Assembly: GCA_965247435.1 (NCBI GenBank)
Contig: OZ252019.1
Location: 2,170,001 to 2,234,000, forward strand
DNA length: 64,000 bases
Direction of reading: 5' to 3'
Source of the DNA: Ilyomonas sp965247435
Lineage (GTDB): Bacteria > Bacteroidota > Bacteroidia > Chitinophagales > Chitinophagaceae
The notes under the pieces are model-generated. The model did not search any database. It was not told the DNA's origin and saw nothing but the letters and a program-made list of their open reading frames with translations. Below, in pieces: positions 27,355-37,529 of this stretch (its first letter is position 1; the number at the start of each line of letters is the position of its first letter). The position numbers and the translations under genes were made by a program.

Positions 27355-28551
27355 ATGCAAGTATGTTCAGCACAATCAATACAATACAGCGAGTCGGAGC
27401 GTCTTAAAGAACTTTATCACACGGAGGTTCTTGATACGGAGAGCGAATCGGATTTTGATGACATCGTACGGCTTACATCCCAGACGTTTAATATGCCGGT
27501 ATCGCTGATTACGCTGATAGATGCAGAACGCCAGTGGGTAAAAGCGAAAATCGGCGCCCAGCTCTGCGAACAAAGCCGTAACGAAGCCATCTGCAATTAT
27601 ACAATCGCCCAGGATGATGTGCTCGAGGTATGCGACCTTAGTAAAGATCATCGTTTCAGTCATTTTCCATACGTTACCGGCGAACCGAACCTCCGGTATT
27701 ATGCCGGCGCTCCGCTGGTTACCAGTAAGGGTTTTAAAATAGGCACGTTATGTATTTTAGATACCGCACCCGGTAAATTATCTGCGGAGCAAAAAGCAGC
27801 GCTGCGTGTACTTGCGAGGCATGTTGTAACCCTTATAGAGTTACGCGTCCGCAATCGTGAAATGGCGCAACTCAGCGAGATGCAGAACAAAGTTATCAGC
27901 ATTATTGGTCACGATATACGCAACCCGCTTGCCTCCTTCCGGGTAATGCTGGACCTGATAGATGACAAAAGCAAAGAGTTTGATGAAGACGAAGCTGCGG
28001 AGATGAACGAGCTGCTGCGTAAACAAATGGACAGTACCCTTGACTTGCTGAGTAACCTGGTGCAGTGGGGCAAATTGCATATCCGCCTGCACAACGCGCT
28101 TCCGGGCAGTAACGACCTGTACTTACTTACCAACAGGGTATTGAGCGTAATAGAAGTATCAGCTTCTTTAAAAAACAACCAGCTTATCAACAATATACCA
28201 CCGCAAACGTATGTTTATGCCGATGAACAGGCACTGGAGTTTGTACTTCGCAACCTGCTTACCAATGCTAATAAATTTACAGAAAACGGCTGTATCACGG
28301 TAGCGGTCAACAGTACGGAGAACCAGCATTTTATAAGCGTAACAGATACCGGCGTAGGTATGGACGAAAGCCAGATACAACAGGTGTTGTACGAAACAGG
28401 CAGCTACTTTACAATTGGTACGAAAGATGAAAAAGGCAGCGGACTGGGGCTTTCCCTTGTGCGCGAATTTTTGCGAAAAGTAAACAGCTCCCTTTCTATC
28501 AGGAGCGCACCGAACGCCGGGACAACGGTTTCCTTTAACATCAATAGTTGA
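27355..28551 (+). CDS. GAF-domain sensor histidine kinase
   Basis: A 398-residue cytoplasmic kinase without membrane helices. An N-terminal GAF domain (about residues 25-160, for example MPVSLITLIDAERQWVKAKI) would sense a small ligand or redox signal. The phosphoacceptor is His186 in IIGHDIRNPLASFR. The ATPase part has an N box (NLLTNANKF), G1 (DTGVGM) and G2 (GSGLGLSLV). No response regulator is adjacent, so this is an orphan whose partner is elsewhere. It is convergent with the PKD-protein gene. Confidence 0.9.
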   Translation: MQVCSAQSIQYSESERLKELYHTEVLDTESESDFDDIVRLTSQTFNMPVSLITLIDAERQWVKAKIGAQLCEQSRNEAICNYTIAQDDVLEVCDLSKDHRFSHFPYVTGEPNLRYYAGAPLVTSKGFKIGTLCILDTAPGKLSAEQKAALRVLARHVVTLIELRVRNREMAQLSEMQNKVISIIGHDIRNPLASFRVMLDLIDDKSKEFDEDEAAEMNELLRKQMDSTLDLLSNLVQWGKLHIRLHNALPGSNDLYLLTNRVLSVIEVSASLKNNQLINNIPPQTYVYADEQALEFVLRNLLTNANKFTENGCITVAVNSTENQHFISVTDTGVGMDESQIQQVLYETGSYFTIGTKDEKGSGLGLSLVREFLRKVNSSLSIRSAPNAGTTVSFNINS

Positions 28552-28623
28552 AAACAATAGTACGGGTGTTCGACTATTAAAAACCAGTCTTGCTGTTCAG
28601 ATAAATTCAGGAGCATTTAATTG

Positions 28624-31600
28624 CTACCGTATTAAAGTTACAGTACCAACAAATGGCACAACAGCATCGTTGCATACAACCTCTATGCGGTATATGTAAG
28701 TGCCTGAAGAAGCCGGCTGACCTTTAAACATTCCATCCCACCCATCACCGGAATAATTGGTGACGCTTTCATTTTGATTAAAAATCATTTCTCCCGCGCG
28801 GTTATACACAGCAAAGGAACGTATTGGATTGTCAATGCTGCTTATCACATAAAACCTGTCGTTCCTGCCATCGCCATTAGGTGTGAAAGCAGTTGGAATG
28901 AATATTTTTGACTGGTTACATAATACATGTATTGTTACGGTAGCGGTATCTGTACATCCATAATCGGCATATACTACTGCGGTGTATGTTATATTCTTAA
29001 TAGCCTCTGCTACCGGCTGCGCGCAATTGGTGCAACTAAGGCCAAGCGAAGGGTACCAATACCATTTTACAATATTGGCGCTGCCGGTAGTAGTTATTAA
29101 ATTCCTGGTGCCTTTCTCTGCAATGAGCAAAGTGTCTGCAATGGTTACATCCGGGTTGGGATGGACATTAACCGTTACCGAACCGGTTACATTAAAGCAA
29201 TACCTGCGATCGGTACCGGTAACCGTATAAGTGGTAGTGGCTGCCGGCGAAGCAACAGGATTGCCGGTAACCGTGTTGCTCAGGCCATCCGGCGGACTCC
29301 ACGTATATAAATCTGCCCCGGCTGCACTTAGCTGCACACCATGCGAAAAACAAATATCTTTTGAAGATTCGTCTATTGACATCGTAAATGGATGAACAAC
29401 TTCTATAAAAACAGAATCCGTTGCACGGCATTGGTTGCCATCGGTGCCGGTAACATAATAGGTGGCTGACTGCAGTGGAGCTGCACTTGGCGAAGCGCAG
29501 GAAAGACAACTTAAATCAGGATCAGCATTCCACAGATAAGAGGTGGCGCCGGACGGCTGCAAAAGGATACTGCTGCCTTCGCATACAAAAGAATCAATCC
29601 CTGCATCTATAGCCGGCAGCGCATTTACGGTTAGATTTGTATAAACGGTATCAAAACAATTATGGTCGTCTGCAATGGCAATGGAAGTTTTAAACGTCCC
29701 GCTTGCATTATAATTATGTTTTACCTGTAAGCTGTCTTTGCCACCTGTTATGCCGTCTCCATAATTCCACAGGCGGGAGATAATAGCATGTACGCCATCG
29801 GAAGTTGAATTATCGGTAAAAGTTACTGCATCATATAAACAGGCAGTGGCCGGCGCAATCCTGAAATTTGCCGTAGGCCCGGTTACCGTTATGGCATCGG
29901 GGCTGTAGAGCGTATCCTGGCATCCATTGGTATATTTAGCAATCAGCGATGGATAATAGACGCCTGTTTTTTTATAAAAATAATGAACACTGGTATCGCT
30001 GAAGAGCGTACTGCCGTCACCAAAATCCCACAAGTAATCGCTGATATATGATGGATTGCTAACTGCTATTTCAATATCGCCCTTACGGCAAATAAAGCCA
30101 TCTGCCGGCACATAGCTAAAAGCAGGCTTCGTGTTTAACAGGTAAATATATTTTTCATAAGTGCTGCTGCAACTGCCGTTGGTGGTAGTAAGCCGCACCA
30201 GGTATTTTCCCGATTCGGCATACCTGTGCATGGGATTCTGAGCAGCAGAAGTGTTGCCATCTCCAAAATCCCAAAGCCATGTTTGCGGCCCCATGGAAGC
30301 GTCGTCGAACTGTACTTTTAAGCGGTCGTCACAAAAATATTCTACTTTGTAAGACGATACAGGCGGTTGAATAAATAGATAATCCGTTTTTTTAACTTTA
30401 GAAACACAACCGCTGTTGCTGACGGATAAACTGATTGTTCTGGAGCCGGTTTTTAAAAAAGAATATACCGGATTTTGCAGTGTTGAAGAGCCTTCATTAT
30501 CAAAATTCCAGTTCCAGTAAGATACAGGACCGCCCGCAGTGGCGTTAAACTGCACTGCTGATGAACCGCATACTGTTGTTTTGTCGGTTGTAAAGTCGGG
30601 AATAGAAGGTGTGCCAACAGCAACAGCTTCCGAAATAATGGTTTGGGTACTACATCCGCTGATCGTTTGTACAGTAAGCGATACATTATACCTGCCGGTA
30701 GTGGTATAAATGTGCTGCGGCAAAGCAACAGCCGATGTGAAACCGTCGCCAAAATCCCATGCATAGCTTGCAACAGCTTCGGGTGCGGCAAGCGAACCCA
30801 ACGGGGTAACCGTAAAAGGTATGCAGCCGGAGTCCGGTAAATTGATGATATTTATAATGGGGCCGCCGAAAAACAAAGAGTCTTTTTTTTGCAATGTGTC
30901 ACTGCATCCGTTTGCGTTGAAGGCAACCAAAACCGGTGTGAACTGCCCTGCCTGGTAAGTATGAGCAGGGCTGACTTCCATTGAACTGTCACCGTCGCCA
31001 AAATACCATTTGAAAGCAACAGCGCCCGGAGATGACGTATTGGTAAACTGTATGATCGAAGGAAAAGTACAGCTTTTTAAAATACCGCCTAGTGTAAAAG
31101 AAGCGGCTGGTTTGCTAAAAACTTCTATTTGCTTTTCTGCTACACTTTGGCAACTGCCAAAGCTTTCCGTCAGGTTAACTGTATAAACACCCGGACGTGT
31201 GAAATGAAAAGAAGCATCACCCGTAGTTTGTTGTATCACTACATTATTTACTTTCCAGGTAGCAGATAAGGCATGTGGGGTGGAAGTATCCGAAAAAGTA
31301 ATGTAGTCATTAACACAAGCAGTAGCAGGCGCCGCAAAATCGGCAGTACCGCCACCGATTTGTATCGTTTTTACAATGGAATCCTCACAGCCTTCCGGGC
31401 TGATTGTGTTAAGATGAACTTTAAATAAGCCGATGGTATCATAAGTATTAGATGGATTTTGCGAAATGGATTTATTGTTATCTCCGAAGTCCCAGTGGTA
31501 ATTCACCTTGCTTTGGGGATTAACGGCAGCAAATTTAACTGTTGCAGGTTTGTTACAGATATCTGTGTAACTATAATTGAAGTCGGCTTTCGCGCCGCTG

Positions 31601-31977
31601 ATAACAATGGTTTTGGAAACAGAATCTGCAGAAACAGCGTTCTTAACAACCATCTTTACAGTGTAGGTACCGGGAACAGTGTAAGTAACTGCCGGGTTTG
31701 CTGATGTAGAAATAAGGCCGTTTCCAAAATCCCATAGCCAACTGGCAGGGCTTCCGGAAGAACTGTCTGTAAATTGTATTTTAACAGGCACACAGCCGGA
31801 GTAATCGAAATTGCTGAAACCTGCCTGTACCTGTGCCTGTGTATTATTTACAACAAAACAGCAGGCTGTAAAAACCAAGACTTTGTAATTGGTTAATAAA
31901 TTTTTTTTTAAAAAAATATATATAAGATTTTTACTATTAAAAAAACTACAGACTTGTATTCCAGGGAAAAAGCGCAT
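28624..31977 (-). CDS. large PKD-repeat protein with gliding-motility/T9SS C-terminus
   Basis: About 1,117 residues if ATG 31977 is used; the frame is open up to 32070. At least eight PKD-type blades are seen by their W-x-(F/Y)-G-D-G motifs (WLWDFGNG, YHWDFGDN, FKWYFGDG, YAWDFGDG, WLWDFGDG, YLWDFGDG, LWNYGDG and a variant WNWNFD). The C-terminus, FIPTAFTPNGDGRNDRFYV to the end, is the gliding-motility-associated (type B) sorting domain used by T9SS. The signal sequence core is VLVFTACCFVV ending NNTQAQ, but it sits about 50 residues in, behind a Lys/Asn-rich stretch over a homopolymer tract, so the true start is uncertain. It is likely a surface adhesin or matrix protein. Confidence 0.88.
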   Translation of the reverse strand: MRFFPGIQVCSFFNSKNLIYIFLKKNLLTNYKVLVFTACCFVVNNTQAQVQAGFSNFDYSGCVPVKIQFTDSSSGSPASWLWDFGNGLISTSANPAVTYTVPGTYTVKMVVKNAVSADSVSKTIVISGAKADFNYSYTDICNKPATVKFAAVNPQSKVNYHWDFGDNNKSISQNPSNTYDTIGLFKVHLNTISPEGCEDSIVKTIQIGGGTADFAAPATACVNDYITFSDTSTPHALSATWKVNNVVIQQTTGDASFHFTRPGVYTVNLTESFGSCQSVAEKQIEVFSKPAASFTLGGILKSCTFPSIIQFTNTSSPGAVAFKWYFGDGDSSMEVSPAHTYQAGQFTPVLVAFNANGCSDTLQKKDSLFFGGPIINIINLPDSGCIPFTVTPLGSLAAPEAVASYAWDFGDGFTSAVALPQHIYTTTGRYNVSLTVQTISGCSTQTIISEAVAVGTPSIPDFTTDKTTVCGSSAVQFNATAGGPVSYWNWNFDNEGSSTLQNPVYSFLKTGSRTISLSVSNSGCVSKVKKTDYLFIQPPVSSYKVEYFCDDRLKVQFDDASMGPQTWLWDFGDGNTSAAQNPMHRYAESGKYLVRLTTTNGSCSSTYEKYIYLLNTKPAFSYVPADGFICRKGDIEIAVSNPSYISDYLWDFGDGSTLFSDTSVHYFYKKTGVYYPSLIAKYTNGCQDTLYSPDAITVTGPTANFRIAPATACLYDAVTFTDNSTSDGVHAIISRLWNYGDGITGGKDSLQVKHNYNASGTFKTSIAIADDHNCFDTVYTNLTVNALPAIDAGIDSFVCEGSSILLQPSGATSYLWNADPDLSCLSCASPSAAPLQSATYYVTGTDGNQCRATDSVFIEVVHPFTMSIDESSKDICFSHGVQLSAAGADLYTWSPPDGLSNTVTGNPVASPAATTTYTVTGTDRRYCFNVTGSVTVNVHPNPDVTIADTLLIAEKGTRNLITTTGSANIVKWYWYPSLGLSCTNCAQPVAEAIKNITYTAVVYADYGCTDTATVTIHVLCNQSKIFIPTAFTPNGDGRNDRFYVISSIDNPIRSFAVYNRAGEMIFNQNESVTNYSGDGWDGMFKGQPASSGTYIYRIEVVCNDAVVPFVGTVTLIR

Positions 31978-32287
31978 TATTATCTGTCTGGTTTTTAACA
32001 ACGAAAGGTGTTTAGTTGAGTTTGGTATTGCCTGGTTAAGTGCGTACATCCCTCTGCAAATAAACAACAATCTGCACAGTATTATTGTGTTTTGATATAT
32101 TTAGTATTAGAAAATGCCTGTTCTGCTCTTTTTTTATACAGGCAACGCTTTGTGTTAGTACCGCCCTTTGCATCTACAATCAGCGGGCTTATCTGTGAAA
32201 AAAATGCCTGAACAGATTGAGGCAACGTAAATTTTAAAAACAATTACTGAAAGTTTTAGTAAACGATAATTGCTAACGAGTAGAGAG

Positions 32288-32323
32288 TTTGTCGGCGCAA
32301 TACACTCCTTTTCTATAATTTTG
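32288..32323 (+). promoter_or_regulatory. candidate promoter of the RemB/Wzi-like pair
   Basis: TTTG at 32288-32291 and TAATTTTG (TAnnTTTG) at 32316-32323 are 24 bases apart, near the upper limit for a Bacteroidota -33/-7 pair. The first base of the ATG is 18 bases further on. Confidence 0.5.
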
Positions 32324-32340
32324 GCGCCTTATAACGCTTA

Positions 32341-33930
32341 ATGATGGTACCGAAACTGCTGATGAAAAATTGTGCTTGGGCAGGTATTTTCTTTTTTACT
32401 GCTTTTCTTAATGCTCCCTCTTTTGCGCAATCCACTGCATTGCGGCTCTCCAACGGCTGGAATCTAAACCGGTTTTATGCAGATACCGCCATACAGCATA
32501 CCGCCTGGAAGCCGCTGCTTTACGAGGATACAACTACCGCATCGTCCGGCCATAGCTGGCTTTACAAAAAGTTTTTTGAAGAGCACCTGGTAAACGTGCA
32601 GCAGCCCGACTTTACCATCTACGGCGATATAATAGTAGATGAATATATAGGCTACAATAAGCGGCCGGTAAGGGTAAGAGATTCGCACGATGATGGCGAT
32701 TACCACGTGCCCACGATGAATACGCGTGGCTACGAAGTAAGCGGCAGCATTGGTAAAACATTTTATTTTGAAACTGATTTTTATGAAAACCAGGGCCGTT
32801 TTAGTGCTTATACCGACAGCTTTATCCGCCGGTATAAAATGATACCCCGGCAATCACGGTATAAAAACCAGGGCGATGGTCCGGGCTTCGACTTTAATTA
32901 TTCCAACACCCGGCTTATTTATACACCCGGCAGGCATTTATTATTCGACCTCGGTTATAGCCGCAATTTTATTGGTGATGGCTATCGTTCCATGCTCCTG
33001 TCCGACTATGCCACCGATCATCCCTACTTCCGTGCGGCACTAACCTTTGGCAATTTTCAATACACCACCATGTGGTCGCAATACACTACCAATATATCGC
33101 AGGATCACAGTCTCTATTCTTATGGTTATCCGCACAAATGGGGACAGACTTATCTCCTCGATTGGAAAGCAACCAAGAATTTCACGGCCGGGTTGTTTGA
33201 ATCGGTTACCTGGGCGGGCGAAAATGCAACGCACCGCAACGATTTAAGTATAACGTATGCAAGCCCGGTAATCTTTTTGCATACCGGCCAATCTAAATCC
33301 GGCATAAAAAATAATGAACTCATCGGTTTGAATTTAAAGTACCGGATTTTTCCGGGCATCCATGTATATGCACAGGCTGTCGCAGATGAGCTGGGTAAAA
33401 ACACTAAAAACCGGTATGCGGCGCAGGTCGGTGCAAGAGCTGCAGACCTGTTAAAAATCAAAGGCCTGAATGCCTTAGTGGAGTTTAACACCGCACGGCC
33501 ATACACCTACAGCGCTGATACTGATCAAACAAGCTATACACATTCTTTATTGCCGCTGGCGCATCCTTTAGGCGCCAACTTTAATGAATTGCTGGGGCTT
33601 GCCGATTACACGTATAAAAACTGGTGGTTCCGGCTGGAAGGGTTTGTGGCAAAATACGGAAACGACGAACAGCAAATCAATTATGGGCACAATGTGCTGA
33701 ACACCAAAACAAATTATCCTTCCGGCAATATCACTACCGGCCAGGGCCTAAGCACCAGGCTATACTATAGCGACCTGCGCATTGCTTATATTTTAAACAG
33801 GAAAAGTAACCTCCGCATTGAGAGCGGCTTTACCTACCGCCGCGAAATTACAACGGCCAAAAAGTATGAAGATATTATAGCAACTATCGGCGTGCGAATG
33901 TCTTTCCGCGGCTTATATTATGATTTCTAA
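32341..33930 (+). CDS. RemB/Wzi-like outer-membrane beta-barrel, copy 1
   Basis: A 529-residue protein with a signal peptide (WAGIFFFTAFLNAPSFAQ) and alternating amphipathic strands through to a C-terminal MSFRGLYYDF, typical of an outer-membrane barrel. The segment GYSRNFIGDGYRSMLLSDYA (about residues 200-219) is the signature I know from gliding-motility protein RemB and capsule-assembly Wzi-like proteins. It is paralogous to the next gene, which has GYGKQFIGDGYRSLFLSDNA. Role by family: surface polysaccharide binding or surface adhesin function. Two genes 29 bases apart make an operon. Confidence 0.8.
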   Translation: MMVPKLLMKNCAWAGIFFFTAFLNAPSFAQSTALRLSNGWNLNRFYADTAIQHTAWKPLLYEDTTTASSGHSWLYKKFFEEHLVNVQQPDFTIYGDIIVDEYIGYNKRPVRVRDSHDDGDYHVPTMNTRGYEVSGSIGKTFYFETDFYENQGRFSAYTDSFIRRYKMIPRQSRYKNQGDGPGFDFNYSNTRLIYTPGRHLLFDLGYSRNFIGDGYRSMLLSDYATDHPYFRAALTFGNFQYTTMWSQYTTNISQDHSLYSYGYPHKWGQTYLLDWKATKNFTAGLFESVTWAGENATHRNDLSITYASPVIFLHTGQSKSGIKNNELIGLNLKYRIFPGIHVYAQAVADELGKNTKNRYAAQVGARAADLLKIKGLNALVEFNTARPYTYSADTDQTSYTHSLLPLAHPLGANFNELLGLADYTYKNWWFRLEGFVAKYGNDEQQINYGHNVLNTKTNYPSGNITTGQGLSTRLYYSDLRIAYILNRKSNLRIESGFTYRREITTAKKYEDIIATIGVRMSFRGLYYDF

Positions 33931-33959
33931 ATTAGTTTGTTTACTATAAAAATTTTTTC

Positions 33960-35579
33960 ATGCGCTTTCTTCTGATTTTATTTTTATTATTATGCGGCGG
34001 CGTTGCAGTAAATGCCCAGCAAATACCGCTCAACCAATATGTTCAGAACAGGCTTAACCAGTTAATGATTGCTGCCGATTCTGCGGTGTACTCGGGTTTC
34101 CGCAGCATGAACTGGCTGGAATTGCAGCAGCTTGCTATTTTGCATAAATCGGAGATTGCCGACAGTGCATTCGGCACAAACCCGGCAGGATCAAAAGGCT
34201 ATTTTTTCAAAAATTTTTTTACCAACAACTGGATTAATACGGCCGGTAATAAAAGCTGGCTTACCATAGACCCTTATCTTGAAGGCAGCGGTGGCGTTTC
34301 ATCAGAAAAAAACAAAGCATTGCTTACCGGCGCAGCAGGATTGCGGTTGCAAACGGTTATCAACAACAAACTTTCTTTCGATGCTACATTTGCAGGTCAT
34401 AGCAGCCAGTTTCCGGAGTATGTGGACAGTCTTATATTGAATAAGAACTACATAATACCCGGCAGTATTGCAGCCTATCACCGCCAAAAAAGGCGTTTTA
34501 ATTATGCCGACATAAATGCCAATTTTACATACGCTCCCAATAAGCATTTTCTTGCCTCGGCAGGCTACGGCAAGCAGTTTATCGGCGATGGTTACCGCAG
34601 TTTATTTTTATCGGACAATGCTACCAACTACCCTTACCTTCGCCTGCAGGCGCGCCTGTGGAAATTGACTTATAATGTATTGTACAACCGCTACGAAAAT
34701 AAGTATTGGTACAAGGTGGACGGCCAAAGCCAGCCTAAGTACAGCACCCTTCATTACCTGGGCATTAATGTATCGAAAAAGCTGCAACTAAGCGCCTTTG
34801 ATGAAGTAACCTGGATAAGCCGCGACAGCAACTTCAGGCGCGGCTTTGACATTACGTATTTAAGCCCGCTTATTTATATGCGTTCCATAGAATATGCCAT
34901 CGGATCGCCCGATAATGCGATGATCGGGCTTGCTTTTAAATACAAGGCTTTTAATAAGGGCTATATTTACGGACAGCTTGCACTGGACGACTTGAACATC
35001 GGAACTTCGAGAGATAGCGGTACGCAGTATTATGGCAATAAATATGCGCTGCAATTAGGTATGTGGAATAACGATATTTTTGGCGCAAAAGATCTTACCT
35101 GGCGGCTGGAATGGAATGGCGTACGGCCTTATACGTATGGCCACGGCGTTGGCAACAATATCAGTCTTAATTATACGCATTATTACCAGTCGCTCACCGA
35201 TCCTTTCGGCGCCAATTTCCATGAATTTATTTCCCTCTTTAATTACACCAATAAGCGCTGGTACGGCTCCCTGGAAAATCTCTTTACGATACGCGGAGAA
35301 AAACCGGCCGGTACTGCCTCCACATTCAATAACGGCGAAAATCTATGGGGCGGCGAACAGGATATTATAAGCTTCGGCGATAAAACGCTGCAGGGCAACA
35401 AAGTAAAATACTTTTATAACCAGCTCTCCGCAGGCTATTTGGTCAATCCTAAAAACCGCCTGAGCGTACAGGCAGATGCTATTTACCGCAGGCGCTGGGG
35501 CACCGGTGTTAAACAGTCGGAGATGATATTTTCTCTTGGTGTTAAAACGAATTTATTCAACAGCTATTACGATTATTAA
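33960..35579 (+). CDS. RemB/Wzi-like outer-membrane beta-barrel, copy 2
   Basis: A 539-residue protein with signal peptide (LLILFLLLCGGVAVNAQQ), then a barrel ending VKTNLFNSYYDY. It has GYGKQFIGDGYRSLFLSDNA and FGANFHEFISLFNYTNKRWY, both matching blocks in the upstream gene (GANFNELLGLADYTYKNWW). The two therefore arose by duplication but have diverged strongly outside these blocks. It starts 29 bases after copy 1 and is probably translated from the same mRNA. Together they may form a two-part envelope or capsule-anchoring device. Confidence 0.8.
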   Translation: MRFLLILFLLLCGGVAVNAQQIPLNQYVQNRLNQLMIAADSAVYSGFRSMNWLELQQLAILHKSEIADSAFGTNPAGSKGYFFKNFFTNNWINTAGNKSWLTIDPYLEGSGGVSSEKNKALLTGAAGLRLQTVINNKLSFDATFAGHSSQFPEYVDSLILNKNYIIPGSIAAYHRQKRRFNYADINANFTYAPNKHFLASAGYGKQFIGDGYRSLFLSDNATNYPYLRLQARLWKLTYNVLYNRYENKYWYKVDGQSQPKYSTLHYLGINVSKKLQLSAFDEVTWISRDSNFRRGFDITYLSPLIYMRSIEYAIGSPDNAMIGLAFKYKAFNKGYIYGQLALDDLNIGTSRDSGTQYYGNKYALQLGMWNNDIFGAKDLTWRLEWNGVRPYTYGHGVGNNISLNYTHYYQSLTDPFGANFHEFISLFNYTNKRWYGSLENLFTIRGEKPAGTASTFNNGENLWGGEQDIISFGDKTLQGNKVKYFYNQLSAGYLVNPKNRLSVQADAIYRRRWGTGVKQSEMIFSLGVKTNLFNSYYDY

Positions 35580-35620
35580 TAAAGATAAAGGGTGAGCTTT
35601 TACCGTTTCGCTTTTCCAAA

Positions 35621-36091
35621 CTAATATAAATTTTTGTTGCCCTTTAGTACCCATTCTTTAAAAACAGGTAGCGCCTCTTCCCTGCCGATACATTGCATCG
35701 GTAAACTGCGCTGTAGTCTGCTCTTCTCTAATTCCTGATAAATAATTTTATCGTCAAAACCAATAGCGGCAGCATCTTCATGGGTATTGGCATAATAAAC
35801 GATTGCCGGCCGCGCCCAGTAAAAAGCGCTCAAACACATCGGGCAGGGTTCGCAGGAAGCATAGACTGCACAACCTGTTAGCTGGTGAGCCTGTAAATGC
35901 TTACAGGCATTGCGGATGGCAACAATCTCTGCATGTGCGGTCGGGTCGTTATCAGCCAGCACCCGGTTGTTGCCCTTCCCAACTATCACTCCATCCTTCA
36001 CTATTACACAGCCAAAATGTCCGCCTTCGCCGCTGCACATTCCTTGCCGCGACAGCCGTATGGCTTCCTGCATAAATTGCAGATGATGCAT
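35621..36091 (-). CDS. nucleoside/base deaminase, guanine-deaminase-like
   Basis: A 156-residue zinc deaminase of the CDA superfamily. Zinc and catalytic residues are in HAEIVAIRNAC (His, Glu) and SCEPCPMCLSAFYWARPAIV (two Cys). The C-terminal region with IGFDDKIIYQELEKSRLQRS, and ending near KEWVLKGNKNLY, resembles Bacillus-type guanine deaminase more than TadA. The predicted reaction is guanine to xanthine in purine salvage; tRNA adenosine deaminase is the main alternative. The gene stands alone, convergent with the barrel pair. Confidence 0.85.
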   Translation of the reverse strand: MHHLQFMQEAIRLSRQGMCSGEGGHFGCVIVKDGVIVGKGNNRVLADNDPTAHAEIVAIRNACKHLQAHQLTGCAVYASCEPCPMCLSAFYWARPAIVYYANTHEDAAAIGFDDKIIYQELEKSRLQRSLPMQCIGREEALPVFKEWVLKGNKNLY

Positions 36092-36175
36092 ATTATAAAA
36101 AATTGAAAGCGGTTAATTAAGCATAAGCGGCCGGCAATATGCTTATCTGCTAATTATTTTTATCTCAAGCGTTGG

Positions 36176-37507
36176 TTACGCTTTCCGGAAAGCCCATTTC
36201 ATCATTTGTCCCCAGCTTGGCTTTTTTCCATACATTAAAATACCGGTACGATAGATTTTACCGGCCAGCCAAGTCGTAAAAAGAAAACCCGCTACCAGTG
36301 TCACCATACTTACAATCAATTGCCAGTAAGGTACGGTACCGGGCACGCCGTATGCAATGCGCGCCATCATCACCATCGGCGAGCTGAACGGAATAAGGCT
36401 GCCCCAAACAGCAAGGCTGGTGTCCGGGTTCTGTACTGCATTGGTCATAATAATAAAAGAAAAAATAATCGGCATTGTAATCGGTAATGTCAGGCTTTGC
36501 GAGTTTTGCACGTCTTCTACCACGCTGCCGATGGCTGCAAACAGCGATGCATAAAACAGATAGCCGCAAAGAAAATAAAATAAGAAGCAGCCAAGAATAA
36601 GCAGCCAGTTAACAGTGCCGGCCACATGCTGCATATTATAAATCGTTTGTGCGCTCTGGCTGGCCTGTACTGCATTGCCGCCAGGCATGGTACCGCTTTG
36701 CTGCATAGCCTGTACCTGGTGCATCGTTTCGGGTGATATAAAAAGCTGCGCACCATATATCAATCCCATAATCAGCACAATCCACATTAAAAATTGTGTA
36801 AGCCCTACCGCCCCGATGCCAATGATCTTTCCAAGCATCAACTGGAACGGCTTTACACTTGATACGATTACTTCGGCAATGCGGCTGGTTTTCTCTTCCA
36901 TTACACCCCGCATTACCATCATACCATAAATCAGCATCGTAATATAAATAAGAATACCGCAACCATAGCCGATACCATACGCCAGCACCTGGTTGCTTTC
37001 CCTTGCGCTGTTATTGTCGCCCTCCTCTACTGTATTTAATTTTGTAACCTGCGATTGCGTATGTATAGAGTCGAGCTGGCTTTTTTGAATGCCGGCATCC
37101 TGCAGCAATTTGTTTTCGATGGCTGCATCTATTTTGCTTTCTATCGTTTCTTTAGAGCCAATGCCAATGCTTTTTTTTGAGCGGATAATGTAATCTGCAT
37201 TAGCGGAACCAGTAAACCTTGGAATCAGCAGAATAGCGGAATAACCTTTATCGAGGTAATTGGTGGTATCTACGCCGGCAGGAAAGCTGAATGAGACATC
37301 ACTGCTGTTCTGTAAATTATTTTTAAAAAAACCGTTATTATCAATGACCGCTACTTTCAAATCTTCTTTTCCTTTTACAGACAGGTAGGTAGAACCGGCT
37401 ATTAATAATACAAATAACAAAGGCATTAAAATGGTGGTTACCAGAAACGTTTTGTTGCGCACGCGGGTCAGGTATTCGCGCTGTATAATGAGGCCGGTCT
37501 TGCTCAT
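36176..37507 (-). CDS. ABC transporter permease (NatB/ABC-2 type)
   Basis: A 443-residue membrane protein: one N-terminal helix (TFLVTTILMPLLFVLLIAGS), a large periplasmic domain of about 150 residues, then five or so helices in the C-terminal half (IYITMLIYGMMVMRGVMEEK, ILGCFLFYFLCGYLFYASLF). This is the ABC-2/NatB layout. It lies 22 bases after its ATPase and is cotranscribed. The exported substrate is unknown; family members move sodium, drugs or envelope components. Confidence 0.88.
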   Translation of the reverse strand: MSKTGLIIQREYLTRVRNKTFLVTTILMPLLFVLLIAGSTYLSVKGKEDLKVAVIDNNGFFKNNLQNSSDVSFSFPAGVDTTNYLDKGYSAILLIPRFTGSANADYIIRSKKSIGIGSKETIESKIDAAIENKLLQDAGIQKSQLDSIHTQSQVTKLNTVEEGDNNSARESNQVLAYGIGYGCGILIYITMLIYGMMVMRGVMEEKTSRIAEVIVSSVKPFQLMLGKIIGIGAVGLTQFLMWIVLIMGLIYGAQLFISPETMHQVQAMQQSGTMPGGNAVQASQSAQTIYNMQHVAGTVNWLLILGCFLFYFLCGYLFYASLFAAIGSVVEDVQNSQSLTLPITMPIIFSFIIMTNAVQNPDTSLAVWGSLIPFSSPMVMMARIAYGVPGTVPYWQLIVSMVTLVAGFLFTTWLAGKIYRTGILMYGKKPSWGQMMKWAFRKA

Positions 37508-37529
37508 ATAAATATTTTAAGTGTAATGA

